Of a stretch of DNA of 64,000 bases, positions 37,203 to 47,557 are shown piece after piece. The position numbers and the translations under genes were made by a program. The notes beneath the pieces were generated by a model. That model was given only the letters and a program-made list of their open reading frames with translations, was not told where the DNA came from and ran no database searches. Every line of letters starts with the position of its first letter. Within the stretch, counting starts at the first letter, position 1. Where the stretch lies: assembly GCA_022393335.1 (NCBI GenBank), contig JAJEKB010021331.1:1112249-1176248 (forward strand), in the 5' to 3' direction. The stretch is from Macrotrachela quadricornifera (lineage: Eukaryota; Rotifera; Eurotatoria; Philodinida; Philodinidae).

Positions 37203-38050
37203 GTACAATCAATACTGCGCTCGATCTTGTATGTGGATAAGAAATAACATTTAACTAAAGAAATACTGTGTTTATTTAGTGTGTCGATGAAAACTGCAAA
37301 ATGCTCCCATAATAAAACTTCCAGGTTCTTATCAGTTGCAAGATGCATAAATCTTGCCTCATAATAGGAATAAAGTGTGGATCGGACGATCCATTTCGAG
37401 GCCTGTTAAGGATGTAACAACATCACTGCGATATCAGATTATTGGCATTGATTAGAGGCTGATATCAAATGGAAGCGATCGACAATTCTGTGCCAATCAA
37501 GGAAAGAAACAGTCGACGTCAAGACCGAAGTTTCTCCCGTTCCCCACGGTAGTAGCACACCTGTTGCATGGTATAAGGAGCGATAAGATTTCACTTTAGT
37601 TTTCGTTCAGTTAAGAAAGGAGTATGTCGAGAGAGTAGTGAAGTCTTATTAGCTTCACTATATTCATTAAATATTGACTATCACAGACCGAGGTATCCTG
37701 ACTCGAAAATTTTGACAAACAAATCGTATAGTTGAATTTCTCGTCCTTCGACATCTTGAGCCTAATTTTATTCTTTCCTGATCGAAAAACGGAAATAGGA
37801 CCTCATTATTCTTACTATATATTAATGAGTGTTGGTGCAAAATCATTGACTTCCTTCTTGTGATTTCAAATCGTATTAGTATTGTTTTAATCTTAATTCT
37901 AGAGTACATCTTCTTTCGTTACTTAATTGGAAAGACTATGCTTCTTATTAATATTTCAACAGGAACAAAGCAGTCTTGTAATGCAGATAAGGGCTCCGTA
38001 TAGGATGAGATGAGATGGAATCAACATTCTGAATGGGTCGTTATAGGCTA
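37203..38050. other. intergenic; possible LTR-like stretch
   Basis: No gene seen. From 37406, TGTTAAGGATGTAACAACAT followed 160 bp later by GGTATAAGGAGCG recalls a retrotransposon LTR with a TATA box, but no second copy, primer-binding site or flanking duplication was found, so it is not called. Confidence 0.3.
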
Positions 38051-38556
38051 AAATGTTTTCGGAAACTGCTGTGAGACAGAAAAGGCTAGAATATTGTTTT
38101 TTTCGACGAGATTCTATGAGGTAAGTCCTGTGTTTTTCATTGAAACTATATTTTCTGGCGTAGGTATCTTTTTTCTAACAGTTAAAGGTCTTTTCCCGAA
38201 AACCTTTGTACATATTCATCGACATGTACTAAAAGTTTTCGAAAAAAACTCCAAACTGTTGAAAAAAAGTACCTATGTCAAAAATATAATTTCAATGAAA
38301 AACATAGTACTCATCTCATATAGGGATGCACCAGTGACTTATTACATTATCGATCGTTTCTTTTTGTATTAGTGTATTATGATTATCTAATTCTAGGATC
38401 TTTAGTATATTAATAAGAACTCAAATTTAGGTCGAAGGAGGTGTGTCAATTTACAGACTTGACGTCTCAAAAAATTTAAATCTAACTTTATTATTCTGAG
38501 GATTCGCATTTACCCTTGACTACTTTTTACAAGCTTATCTTGCACATTCTAAGAAC

Positions 38557-39580
38557 TGGAGGTCGACAAGCTCAGTTCTAGTTCAGAACCGATGAACTGA
38601 CTCCACAGTTTACTTTGAATGAACTGATGTTATGGTCTCCGAGACCTATCATAAAAAGATATCCATAGGTCTTCATGGGTTATGATATAGAGGTATCCTT
38701 AGGCCCTCACATACTATATATTCGAAGGCACCCTTGAGTCATCAATAGGAATGGCACTTTAAACTTTAAACTTTAATTAAAGTCGAAGTTTACAGCAGGA
38801 AAGGACTAAGTTAGGTCTCCAAGCTTTATAGTATATAAGTACCTATCGGAAATTGCGGGTCGCGTTGTCCGCTTTTCTACTGGTCGAAAAACTGGTCAAT
38901 CAGATGGCAGGAAATTGTAACTCGCTTATTTCATGAACAACTGTCGGAGATTCTATGAGGACTTTTGTAGAGCAACCTTGATAACCTTAAATTGGCCCGA
39001 CCAGCCCTATGATGCGTCCTTATCTTCATGGAGAAAAAAATCCTCAAAATCTGATTGGCTGAAACTCTTTTGTTACTAACTATTCCCGGGATTCGTGCTA
39101 TCGGAGATGACCAAGCCTAGGAACGATCGAGCTCGGGAATGCCCTATCCGGGAGTAGCCGAGCCCGGGAAGCTCGGGCTCGGTGCCTGCCTAGGGTACTC
39201 CTATATGCCTCCATGAAGACCTAAAGGTACCCCTGTATGATAGATTATGAGGATCTAAGGCTACCTACATACGATAGCCGATGAGAACCTATGGGTACCT
39301 CTATATGCGTCCATGAGGACCTAGGGGTACCCCGAATATAATAGCCTATGAATACTTAGGGCTACCTCCATATGATAGTCGTTTAGGTCCGATGGGTTCC
39401 TTTATATGATAGCCCATGTGGACCTAAGGGTACTCCTGTGCGATATACCTTGGAAACCTATGGCATCAGTTCATAGAGATGAACTGTTTTTCAAAAGTTC
39501 AGTTCGTTCAAAAAGAACTGTTGGACCGGTTCTTCGGTTCGTTTGAACCAAGTTCATGAACCTGAGCTGGTCGATCCCTA
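38557..39580. mobile_element. hAT-like non-autonomous element with GAACT subterminal words
   Basis: TGGAGGTCGACAAGCTCAG at the left corresponds to TAGGGATCGACCAGCTCAG read inward from the right end. Next to both ends lie clusters of AGTTC/GAACT words (38575-38625 and 39465-39560). The interior holds a GC-richer patch (39060-39190, CCCGGG and GAGCTCGGG words) and a minisatellite. No coding region. The TAGGGATC terminus fits hAT; an 8-bp duplication is not visible. Confidence 0.5.
39184..39465. repeat. tandem repeat, about 40-bp unit, GAGGACCTA type
   Basis: Seven or so imperfect units reading approximately GATAGCCYATGAGGACCTA then GGGTACCYCTATAT. More degenerate units occur at 38640-38740 and, in opposite orientation, at 18170-18315. 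Confidence 0.7.
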
Positions 39581-39765
39581 CTATTAAATCATGTAAAAAT
39601 ATCAAAAGAAAATATTGTAATCTATGTTCGAATTATTAATGCCTCGATTTTTCTATGCAGAAAAAGCATACAATTCCGAAAAATTTCTTAAATTTGACAT
39701 TAAAAGGGTTTGTTAATTCCTACCATTTAGTATCAATAAATCCCATTTTCGACACGGTTTAATTA

Positions 39766-40749
39766 CTTAGGGCATACCAAAAGTAGTGAGGGAAGTACTT
39801 TTTTCCTTAGACAGAGGTCTAAAAAAATTTCTTTTTTTACCAATCGATAGAGCGTGTTTCGGTCTATCTTTCTATGCTATTTGATCACTATTCAGTTGAT
39901 CTTATAATAATAAAATTTCGATAAGAACTATTTTCATTGAAAATTAGCTGGTAGCATTAGATCATAATGAGTGTGGCACTTTCGCATTCTACTTTATTAT
40001 CACTTAATACGTTGTATTAGAAAAACAGAATATATCAGAAGATGCAGCGTGAAAAGCTCTACAATTTATAAAGGATCGATTATTCTATAGTTGCACTTTT
40101 TATTTTCAAAACGAACAAAACTCTAAACGACCAAATTTCGATATTGCGGAAACGAGATTGTTTTTTAGTAAAAAAAACATTCGGTTTCCCCTATCTCATC
40201 TTTTTTATTACCTAAGATGTTTTATTTAAAGAAACAAAATATACTGCAAGATACAGCGTGAAAATCTCTACCATTTAGAGAGAGCAATTATAAAAAGATA
40301 AGATAAAAAAAACCGAATTCGTCATTTACTAAAAAAGTCAATCTTGTTTTGCAACGTCAAAATTGATCGCTCAGAATTTTGTCCATTCTGCAAACATAAA
40401 GTGCAACTATAGAATAAGCGATCCTTTATAAATTGTAGAGCTTTTCACGCTGCATCTTCTGATATATTCTGTTTTTCTAATACAACGCGTTAAGTGATGA
40501 TAAAATGAAATACAAAAATGTCCCATCTTTATAATGCCATGTCCGTTATGATCTAAATGCTACCAGCTAATTTTCAATGAAAATAGTTCTTATCGAAATT
40601 TTATTATTATAAGATCAACTGAATAGTGATCAAATAGCATAGAAAGATAGAGCGAAACACGCTCTATCGATTGGTAAAAAAAGAAATTTTTTTAGACCTC
40701 TGTCTAAGGAAAAAAAGTACTTCCCTCACTACTTTTGGTATGCCCTAAG
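39766..40749. mobile_element. long inverted-repeat element, TA-target family, copy 3
   Basis: A 984-bp element flanked by TA (39764-39765 and 40750-40751). Starts CTTAGGGCATACCAAAAG and ends with its inverse. The arms are complementary for over 450 bases each, with a few indels, so it is almost one long hairpin. Same termini, size and inner words (such as TAAAATTTCGATAAGAACT, also in copy 1) as the copies at 1589 and 9930. No transposase encoded. Confidence 0.87.
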
Positions 40750-40931
40750 TAGGTACTAACATCGCTATGTATGCTATTTAAAATCGTAGTGGTACCGCCC
40801 CCCCCCCCTGCAAAAACATTTTTACACATCTTATATATACCCAGTTAACTTGACTGGTGCATGCCTAATCTCATAGAATCTCGTCGAAATAATGTTTTAA
40901 CCTGTCTCGTCTCAAAAATAATTTTCGAAAA

Positions 40932-41571
40932 GCTTTCAGTTCGTGATGGTCGATGACCTAGCCCATTCGGAGTTCTGATATCTATAAACTTATATATCTT
41001 CTTTTACGTTCTCTTAATTTTTATACTCTTTCTATGAGAGATTATTTATATCTTAGAAGGAATCATCGATGAAAATAAAGACAGCTATTAGACGATGCTT
41101 TTTATTGTTATTATATTCCCATATCACAAGGAGCCTCGTTCCATAATATTTATATAATAAATTGTTCTCTTAATAAATATTTTTGTTAAAATACATTAGA
41201 CTATTGTACAGAATTTTTTCTAAAATCTATACAAAATTGATGTAGTATTTATATAGTTTATGTAAAAATATATGTGTATATTTCAATGGCCAAAACTACA
41301 ACAACACATGACTGTTGTAGTATTGGATAAGACGCATCTTGTCACGAATGGCTCTCGTTATTATTGAATCGATTAAATGAAGTAGAAGATTTTTCGAAAT
41401 CAAAAGTATGATAATTCATTTATGGATATTATACATTAGAGGTGAGACTGAAGAATGACACTATGATTGACTTGAAATGATTCTAGTTATGTAAATTTAA
41501 TTTAACTAGTTTTAGAGTATAACTCATACAACACATTTTCCTTCTTTGATAAGATATTTTGTTAATTTTGG
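40932..41571. other. spacer
   Basis: No gene seen; AT-rich 3' flank of the small minus-strand gene. A run of 12 C lies just upstream at about 40796-40808. Confidence 0.5.
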
Positions 41572-41928
41572 TCAGACTATCTGAGAACAAGTTTTATTAT
41601 TTTTATCAAACAGAAAAAGTTTAGAATGAAATATAAATAGATTTACTTGATTTGGAGGAGTTGATGAGGTTGATGGATTAGAGTAGTCGACATCCCATGT
41701 GCTTCCTCTCTGTACAAAAATCAAAAAAAGTATTTATTCACGTGAATTCTTTCATATTTCTCATTCTACAACAAATTTTGAGAGAAATTTAACCTGATTT
41801 TCTTGTAATAGATGAGTTACTGATCCTGATCGTGCAATATTTTCGACATCCCATACGCTTCCCTTCAATTGAATAATAGACAATCCTTTATAATGAATAG
41901 TATTGGTAATGATTATACTTACAGGCAT
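41572..41928 (-). CDS. small four-exon gene with repeated GS.WDV motif, 48 aa
   Basis: Four exons on the minus strand: 41928-41923 (ATGCCT), 41862-41794, 41709-41647 and 41580-41572, all phase 0, with introns of 60, 84 and 66 bp that start GTAAGT, GTTAAA and GTAAAT and end in AG. Exon 2 encodes GSVWDVENIARSGS onward and exon 3 begins RGSTWDVDYSNPSTSS, so the two internal exons each carry a GS-x-WDV-acidic motif, as if duplicated. The product ends PPNQIV. No signal peptide or membrane helix. I do not recognise the family. Clean splice sites and preserved frame across four tiny exons argue for a real gene; its size argues for caution. Confidence 0.45.
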
Positions 41929-42990
41929 GATCAAATATCAGTCAATACTGTTGTACAAGTTTATTTATGGGTAGCGTTCGAGAACAGACTATTCTGTGTA
42001 CAACTGTAAGACAAAAAAAAACATCTATTATATACAGTAGTGATGAATTTTTCTTCGTTATGTTTGATTCAACGAACTGCTCCTTCATTGAGATTGAATT
42101 AATATTTTTTTTTCTCACGTAAAATGTCCTCAACGTTTGCACAACAGTTCACATGGAGTATGCACATAAATGCTTTTTACTATTCATGACAATGTGTTGC
42201 TCGTTATTAACATTTTCAATCTATGGAAGAGAAATTTCAAGTGTTTGCATCAGCTTTATTTTTGTGTATTCGGTTTTCTCTTTAACAATAGTGAGCATAG
42301 CAATTTTTTTCTATTATTAATGACAGTGTACATATGAATTCATGTTTATTCATTCCTAATGGGTTTTTGGTGGAAAAAAATAACGAAAAATCAGTTATAA
42401 CACTCTCACGTATTCATTCGCCACAGACCACTCTATTTTTCCACTACGTATTTTATTATGTTAGAGTTGTGCAACACAACTAAGCACTGTCAGTGCAAAA
42501 ACAATATAATTCGACTGCATTTTGTAGAATTACATACATTGAATCATACAATAGATTCATCCACTGTGAAAGTATTTCGATTGCTATTGAGTTCCGAAAA
42601 AAGAATGTCGTCACATGCAGAGCAGAAGAAAATGATTTGAAACCATACAGTAAATCAATAAAATTAGATGGATGTTTCTGTTTTTTATTGACCAGGCAAT
42701 CATTCTCCATTATAGCAGACTGGTTTTTTTAAATCGAATCTCATATGACAGATATTTATCTTAACAATAAAATATTTGAATAAAACCAAATCTTCAGATT
42801 TGTTCGTCAAAAGAGAGAAGTAAAATGATGTTGGTGATTGTAAACTCTAATATATTAAGTTTCACAAACTGGAAAAGAAAGCAACACTCAGTTGCCCATT
42901 AATAAAAATTAATTGTCCTATCGTTTTTTGCACATTACAGTTTCTAAATAGAGTCGAATCCTGAAAAAAACAGTAGTGTTGAACTCGTTA
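41929..42990. other. intergenic, nothing recognised
   Basis: Short frames on both strands around 42458-42732 overlap each other and show no motif; no gene called. Confidence 0.5.
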
Positions 42991-43047
42991 ATTCGATTCG
43001 ACTATTCAACTTTTCGTTCAACTATTCAACTATTACTATATGACACA

Positions 43048-43240
43048 TTCAGGATGCTACTATAGGATGTTGCTCGCAGGGTGCTGCTTACAGGATGCTG
43101 CGTATAGAATACTGCCTGCAGGGTGCTGCTTACAGGATGCTGCGTATAGAATACTGCCTGCAGGGTGCTGCTTACAGGATACTGTCTACAGGATGCTGCT
43201 TACAGGATGCTGCCTGCAGGATACTGCCTACAGGATGCTG
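43048..43240. repeat. 14-bp tandem repeat, CAGGATGCTGCYTR
   Basis: About fourteen units of CAGGATGCTGCCTG/CAGGATACTGCCTA/CAGGGTGCTGCTTA with a 42-bp higher-order period. Two more units are seen at 43380-43400. It reads open on the plus strand as a Leu/Cys-rich frame, a by-product of the repeat. Confidence 0.8.
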
Positions 43241-43288
43241 TCCGTTGCATTTAGTAGCAACCTACAGGTAGCGGTTCCTTGGCAACCT

Positions 43289-43340
43289 CACCCACACCCA
43301 CACCCACACCCACACCCACACCCACACCCACACCCACACC
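43289..43340. repeat. telomere-like hexamer array (CACCCA)n = (TGTGGG)n
   Basis: Eight to nine perfect CACCCA units, passing into three CACCCT units up to 43356. TGTGGG on the opposite strand is the hexamer I recall for bdelloid telomeres. Here it is interstitial, inside a repeat island. Confidence 0.7.
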
Positions 43341-43510
43341 CTCACCCTCACCCTCAACATTATGTGTATTAGTTCTAGCATCCTGCAGGAAGCATCCTGT
43401 AGTTAGCGTTCTTATTCTTTCATGTATCAATAGTTGAATAGTCGAATAGTTGAATGTCCGAATAGTTGAATAGTTGAATATTCGAATTTGCAAGTTGAAT
43501 AGTTGAAGCG

Positions 43511-44256
43511 TCTTTTCGGCTTTTACATGTATGGAGAAAAACACCCTTTGAAAATGACTGATGCACTGAGAAGAAGAAATGTAATAGTATCAACTAGACT
43601 GTTGTATTTAAAAATATAGTCACACGACTTTATTTGCATCTAATAAATATTGCTAAATAGCTGTTCAAGTAGGAATACTGTAAATATTTTATGTTAGACG
43701 CAATCAAAAATGATGGTACACGTTAGCAAAGTATTTCTATTTGTGTTTGAAGTGAATAATAGATGGAATTACTTGTTTTTCTTTCTTTCACCATTTATCA
43801 TGTTCTTTGTTAAGTCAATTAAACAGACTTAGTGTACACAGAACGGCTAATTGTTTTTCATTCGGTTTCTAGGTTACCTTATTAAAAAAAGATTAATCTT
43901 GCCTTAAAATCAAAGTATTCATATTATCATTCAACATTTACAAGTAGTTTTCTTCATAAGACGATTTCCGTTTCTATTTTTCTTCGTAACGCATGCTCGT
44001 CATCATTTAGAGGGCATGGCAAAATTCAAATTATTACCAGTTTTAACTAAATTTCTGATTTCTGACTTTTGGAGAAGAAGCCTATAAAACTGATTAGAAA
44101 ACCAGAAATCAGAAATTTACTCATACTATGAGTTGATAGAGAAATTGAGTTTGCGGAAAAATCAAAAATAGAGAACTATTCAGGTAACATCTCTACAGAT
44201 ATAGAGTTAAAGAAACTTAGAAATATAGAAGTATAGACATATTATGAAAAGAGTAT
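43511..44256. other. spacer
   Basis: No gene seen. ATTTCTGATTTCTGACTTT and GAAAACCAGAAATCAGAAAT around 44050-44115 form a short inverted pair. Confidence 0.5.
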
Positions 44257-44258
44257 TA

Positions 44259-46810
44259 ACAATGGAGGTGTTTGTATTGTAAGTTGAAAAGACCAGATAT
44301 TTTTGCATCAAAATAAAGCTCTCACCGCCAAACTTACAAGGTTAAAATATTAGCAGCCATTGGCTTGATCCGAGGGAGATATTCGATTTTTGCGGTACTT
44401 ACGAGTAGGATATATACGTATCATAGGATTATTTGCATTCATTTTTTTTTGCAATCACCTCAGTATTTCAATTGTAAACTTCAAGAATCTTCCTGAAATT
44501 TATCAATCGTATCAAGATCACATTAGTTTCAATGACTTCTAGAAATTAAATCGCATCACTATAGGAAAGATCAACTAGCATTAATCAAAATCTTTAAATC
44601 CCCAATAGTTACGATTTTATTTCAACTGAAAACAATAGATTACACAATATACTATTTTAACAAATATGCTACTAGTGCAGATGTAGATTTTCAATCAGAT
44701 GATAGTACCAAAGAGTTTTTTTGCACTAAGCACACATTAACCGTGTTCGTTCATTGCAATTATTAATTGAACAGTATAGATCGTAGAATTTGAAGCAAAC
44801 ATCTTTTGGTTTTTCAATCTGTCCAATCGTTTCATTTGTTATTCGAGCCTATATAAATCCATTCTTAATGAGATTTTTAAATTGTGGAGCTGATAATTGG
44901 TTATGAATAACAGAATGCATGTTGATGAAATACTGGCGATCACTTAAAGTTATTTCTATTTAATTGATATGAGTACAATGTTCGATTTTTTCATGAACAA
45001 ATCTCGATGAACGAAACAAAGAAAGATCTTGTGGTTGAATATAACCAGTGGATCCTTCTGGAAAGATCAATAGTTGACTGTCTTGATTAGGAAATACTGC
45101 TCTAAATTTTGTTAGATCAGCTTGTGTTTTCCAAGAAGCAAGGAAAAGAAGAAATTTTCTACCAACAAAAGGACGTAGAACTTCATTTAAAAAAGCATGA
45201 TGTTTTTCACCACTGCTTTTTCCTGACTTCGAAGGTCTTACTACAACATTTACTGGTACCAATAACTCTTTTTGCACTCTCTTACCAAATTCATTTTCTT
45301 TTTCTTGAAGAATAAGCAGAAATTTGTCTAATAAATGGCCATCGGCTGATGTAACTGGTTGAACTGTATAAGAATGCGTTATATTATATTTCTTTTTAAC
45401 AGTTATTTCTGTCGTTCTTTCTCCAGTAAAAGAAAGAGTTCTTGGAGAAACGTATTCCTGTTGAAATGAACAATGATGGCTGTTGATAATTTGATGAGAA
45501 GAATACTTTGATATTAAACTTCTTTCACTTTCGATCCAATTTTGAGCATCTGAAATAAATAAATATATATATATATATATATTACATTAAAACATGTTTA
45601 AAGACTAAATAAAAGTTTAATTACCATTCAAACTGCAGAATTTCCTATTTGATTTAGCTTGAGTAATAATTTTGTTCACCATTCTCGATGATATTCCATT
45701 TTCTCTTTTAAAAGTATTGATAAATGATTTGTTTGCGACGAATTTATCCCACTCTAATTCTCTTGCTTTTTGAATTGCATAGAGTTCAAGGTCAGCATCA
45801 TGAACCGCCTCTTTTTCCATGGCTCTTTTCAGATAGAATTGATTAAACATAAATTCTTTGGTTTGTTTTAATTTTTCCAATCTTGTGCCGTTGTTTTCGA
45901 CATATTTTCTAAATCTTGGAATATAATTCATGGATTTGATCTTTTTAAAATAATGAGAAATAGTTGCAAATCTAGCATTGGGATGTTGGTCAACCTATTC
46001 GACTATATGCTCCATTTCTTGTAATGTAAAATGATTTTTAGATCAAAATGTTCATTCTTATTGTAATCATCGACGTCATCATCGCTCTCTTCTATATCAG
46101 TCATTTCGTCATATTCATCGTCGAATTCGAGAGTGTCATAAGTGTATAGCTGACCGAAGTAACTGTCTTTAAATGCCTTGAAAACTTCAAATAATCGTTC
46201 TGCAGCAAAAATTTCACCGGTAGTTGTTGCAGAAGTTTCAGATCCATATTCAGTTTGAGCCAAATGGAGAAGATGTTTAGCGATGTTCAATAAATTCATA
46301 CTTTAATTAGATGAAATAAACGTTTTTACTCGGTAGATATGACAAAGAACAACAAAGAATGATTCTTCGATAGTATATTCTATTGTGATTTTCTAGTACC
46401 AATCGTAAAGAAATGGTCAATAGACTACCAAGTGACACATCAATGCACTTTAAGTTTAAAAAGTACACATATACATCATTTTACAAACGCATCATATACT
46501 TTTTCATTTCCATATTACTTAAGTTCCAGAAGTCGTTGAAACTAATGTGATCTTGATACGAATGATAAATTTCAGGAAGATTCTCGAATTTTACTACTGA
46601 AATACTGAGATGATTGCATAAAAAAATGAATGCAAATAATCCTAAGATACGTATATATCCTACTCGTAAGTACCGTAAAAATCGAATTTCTCCCTCTGAT
46701 CAAGCCAATGGCCGCTAAATATTTTAACCTTGTAAGTTTGGCGGTGAGAGCTTTATTTTGATGCAAAAATATCTGGTCTTTTCAACTTACAATACAAAGA
46801 CCTCCATTGT
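44259..46810 (-). mobile_element. complete pogo/Tc5-like transposon with 0.28-kb TIRs
   Basis: A 2552-bp element flanked by TA (44257-44258 and 46811-46812). It begins ACAATGGAGGTGTTTGTATT and ends with the inverse; the inverted arms run to about 44540 and from about 46520, near 285 bp each, unusually long for this superfamily. The enclosed gene is a Tc5/CENP-B-type transposase on the minus strand. TA target, HTH_Tc5 domain and DDE core agree. The arms still match well although the gene is broken, which suggests fairly recent activity or mobilisation in trans. Confidence 0.85.
44672..46299 (-). pseudogene. pogo/Tc5-family DDE transposase, broken
   Basis: Starts MNLLNIAKHLLHLAQTEYGS at 46299, with an acidic stretch (about residues 58-82), then a one-base shift in an A run near 46035 and an in-frame TAG (near 45992). 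Next comes KARELEWDKFVANKSFINTF, the W..F......I..F core of the Tc5 helix-turn-helix, and an intron (45624-45550). Exon 2 carries SYTVQPVTSADGHLL (first Asp), LFLASWKTQAD (second Asp) and LLIFPEGSTGYIQPQDLSLF, the [IF]P.G.TG.[IL]QP.D third block. Stops at 44960-44962, at about 44844 and at 44726-44728 interrupt a tail with C..C-type residues ending KKTLWYYHL. It sits inside its own TIRs. Confidence 0.8.
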
Positions 46811-46812
46811 TA

Positions 46813-47557
46813 GTGATTGAAAAGTTTTTAATGAATATGTAAATAATACTCAAATTGACAAATTTGTAAAAACAGAAGAATAGTCTAAAAACCAGGAGTC
46901 TTCTGGGTAAATCAGCAGATTTGGCAATCCTGATCGAAAACCGTGGTCAGATTGAAATAAGAAAAAACATGTAGCTCTTATATGAACGAGAGTCTTAGTC
47001 TCGGTACATGTCTAATTATGTGATCTATAGCAGCATTTTTTGGAGAGCATAGTGTTAATATCTCTATATTCTGCTTTCAGGATTGAGTCAAGCGAGGCAA
47101 TAGCCGACGCGTTACTTGTTACTCAGGGACTGAAAAAAGTATGGTTGCCCAACAAGGTCTATTCGATGATCTTGCCATGGATATCCTAGGGGCTGCACTT
47201 TCTGCAACGTGTACGCCACGAGATATGTCCATTCGCGATCACCTTTCAACAACAGAATCAATCTAACACAATAGCGGCTTCATAACTACATTTATCAAAA
47301 TATCAAATTAATCCGATGAACTCAAATATATTGGCATTTTCGTCAGAATTTGTTTTCACAGTAAAGTTTTTCGAGTTATGTTGCGTTTTACTCCGATGTT
47401 ATCCGACCCGAAGATTAATAGAGGACATATTTTTATTTATTTAAATAAAAGGTATTTTCAGTAGTTATTTCAGCTCTGTCCTAGTGCTAGTTTATTTAAT
47501 AGTAGATGATGCAACTAATGATTAAATTATTGGATCCTATTTCCACACTCATATCGA
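46813..47557. other. spacer with a GC-richer insert
   Basis: Positions 47075-47265 are less AT-rich and more protein-like than the flanks: after TTCTGCTTTCAG a frame reads IESSEAIADALLVTQGLKKV, and another reads MVAQQGLFDDLAMDILGAAL. No family recognised, so it is left uncalled; a decayed exon or transferred fragment is possible. Confidence 0.3.

Larger units (their letters stand above)
38055..40931. repeat. outer inverted repeat enclosing nested elements
   Basis: About 65 bases at 38055-38119 (ending TTTCGACGAGATTCTATGAG) return inverted at 40868-40931 (CTCATAGAATCTCGTCGAAA onward). Next to each arm is a GCATGCACCAGT/GGATGCACCAGT word, supporting a common end. The left arm is split by a 0.2-kb foldback (38120-38318). 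Between the arms lie the hAT-like element and the TA-family element listed below. Read as an old element disrupted by later insertions. Confidence 0.55.
42995..43510. repeat. inverted-repeat island of GAATAGTT words
   Basis: TTCAACTATTCAACTATT-type words at 42995-43035 face inverted GAATAGTTGAATAGT words at 43428-43508. Between them lie a 14-bp satellite and a telomere-like array. Same overall plan as 32600-33125. Confidence 0.6.

Noticed and set aside
37076..37348. 90-codon minus frame
   Set aside because: Mostly inside the right arm of foldback copy B; no domain.
37406..37680. Possible solo LTR (TGTTAAGG start, internal TATA-like word)
   Set aside because: No second copy, no clear CA end and no 5-bp duplication could be found.
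43040..43544. Cys/Leu-rich plus frame and Gly/Val-rich minus frame
   Set aside because: Translations of the 14-bp satellite and the CACCCA array.
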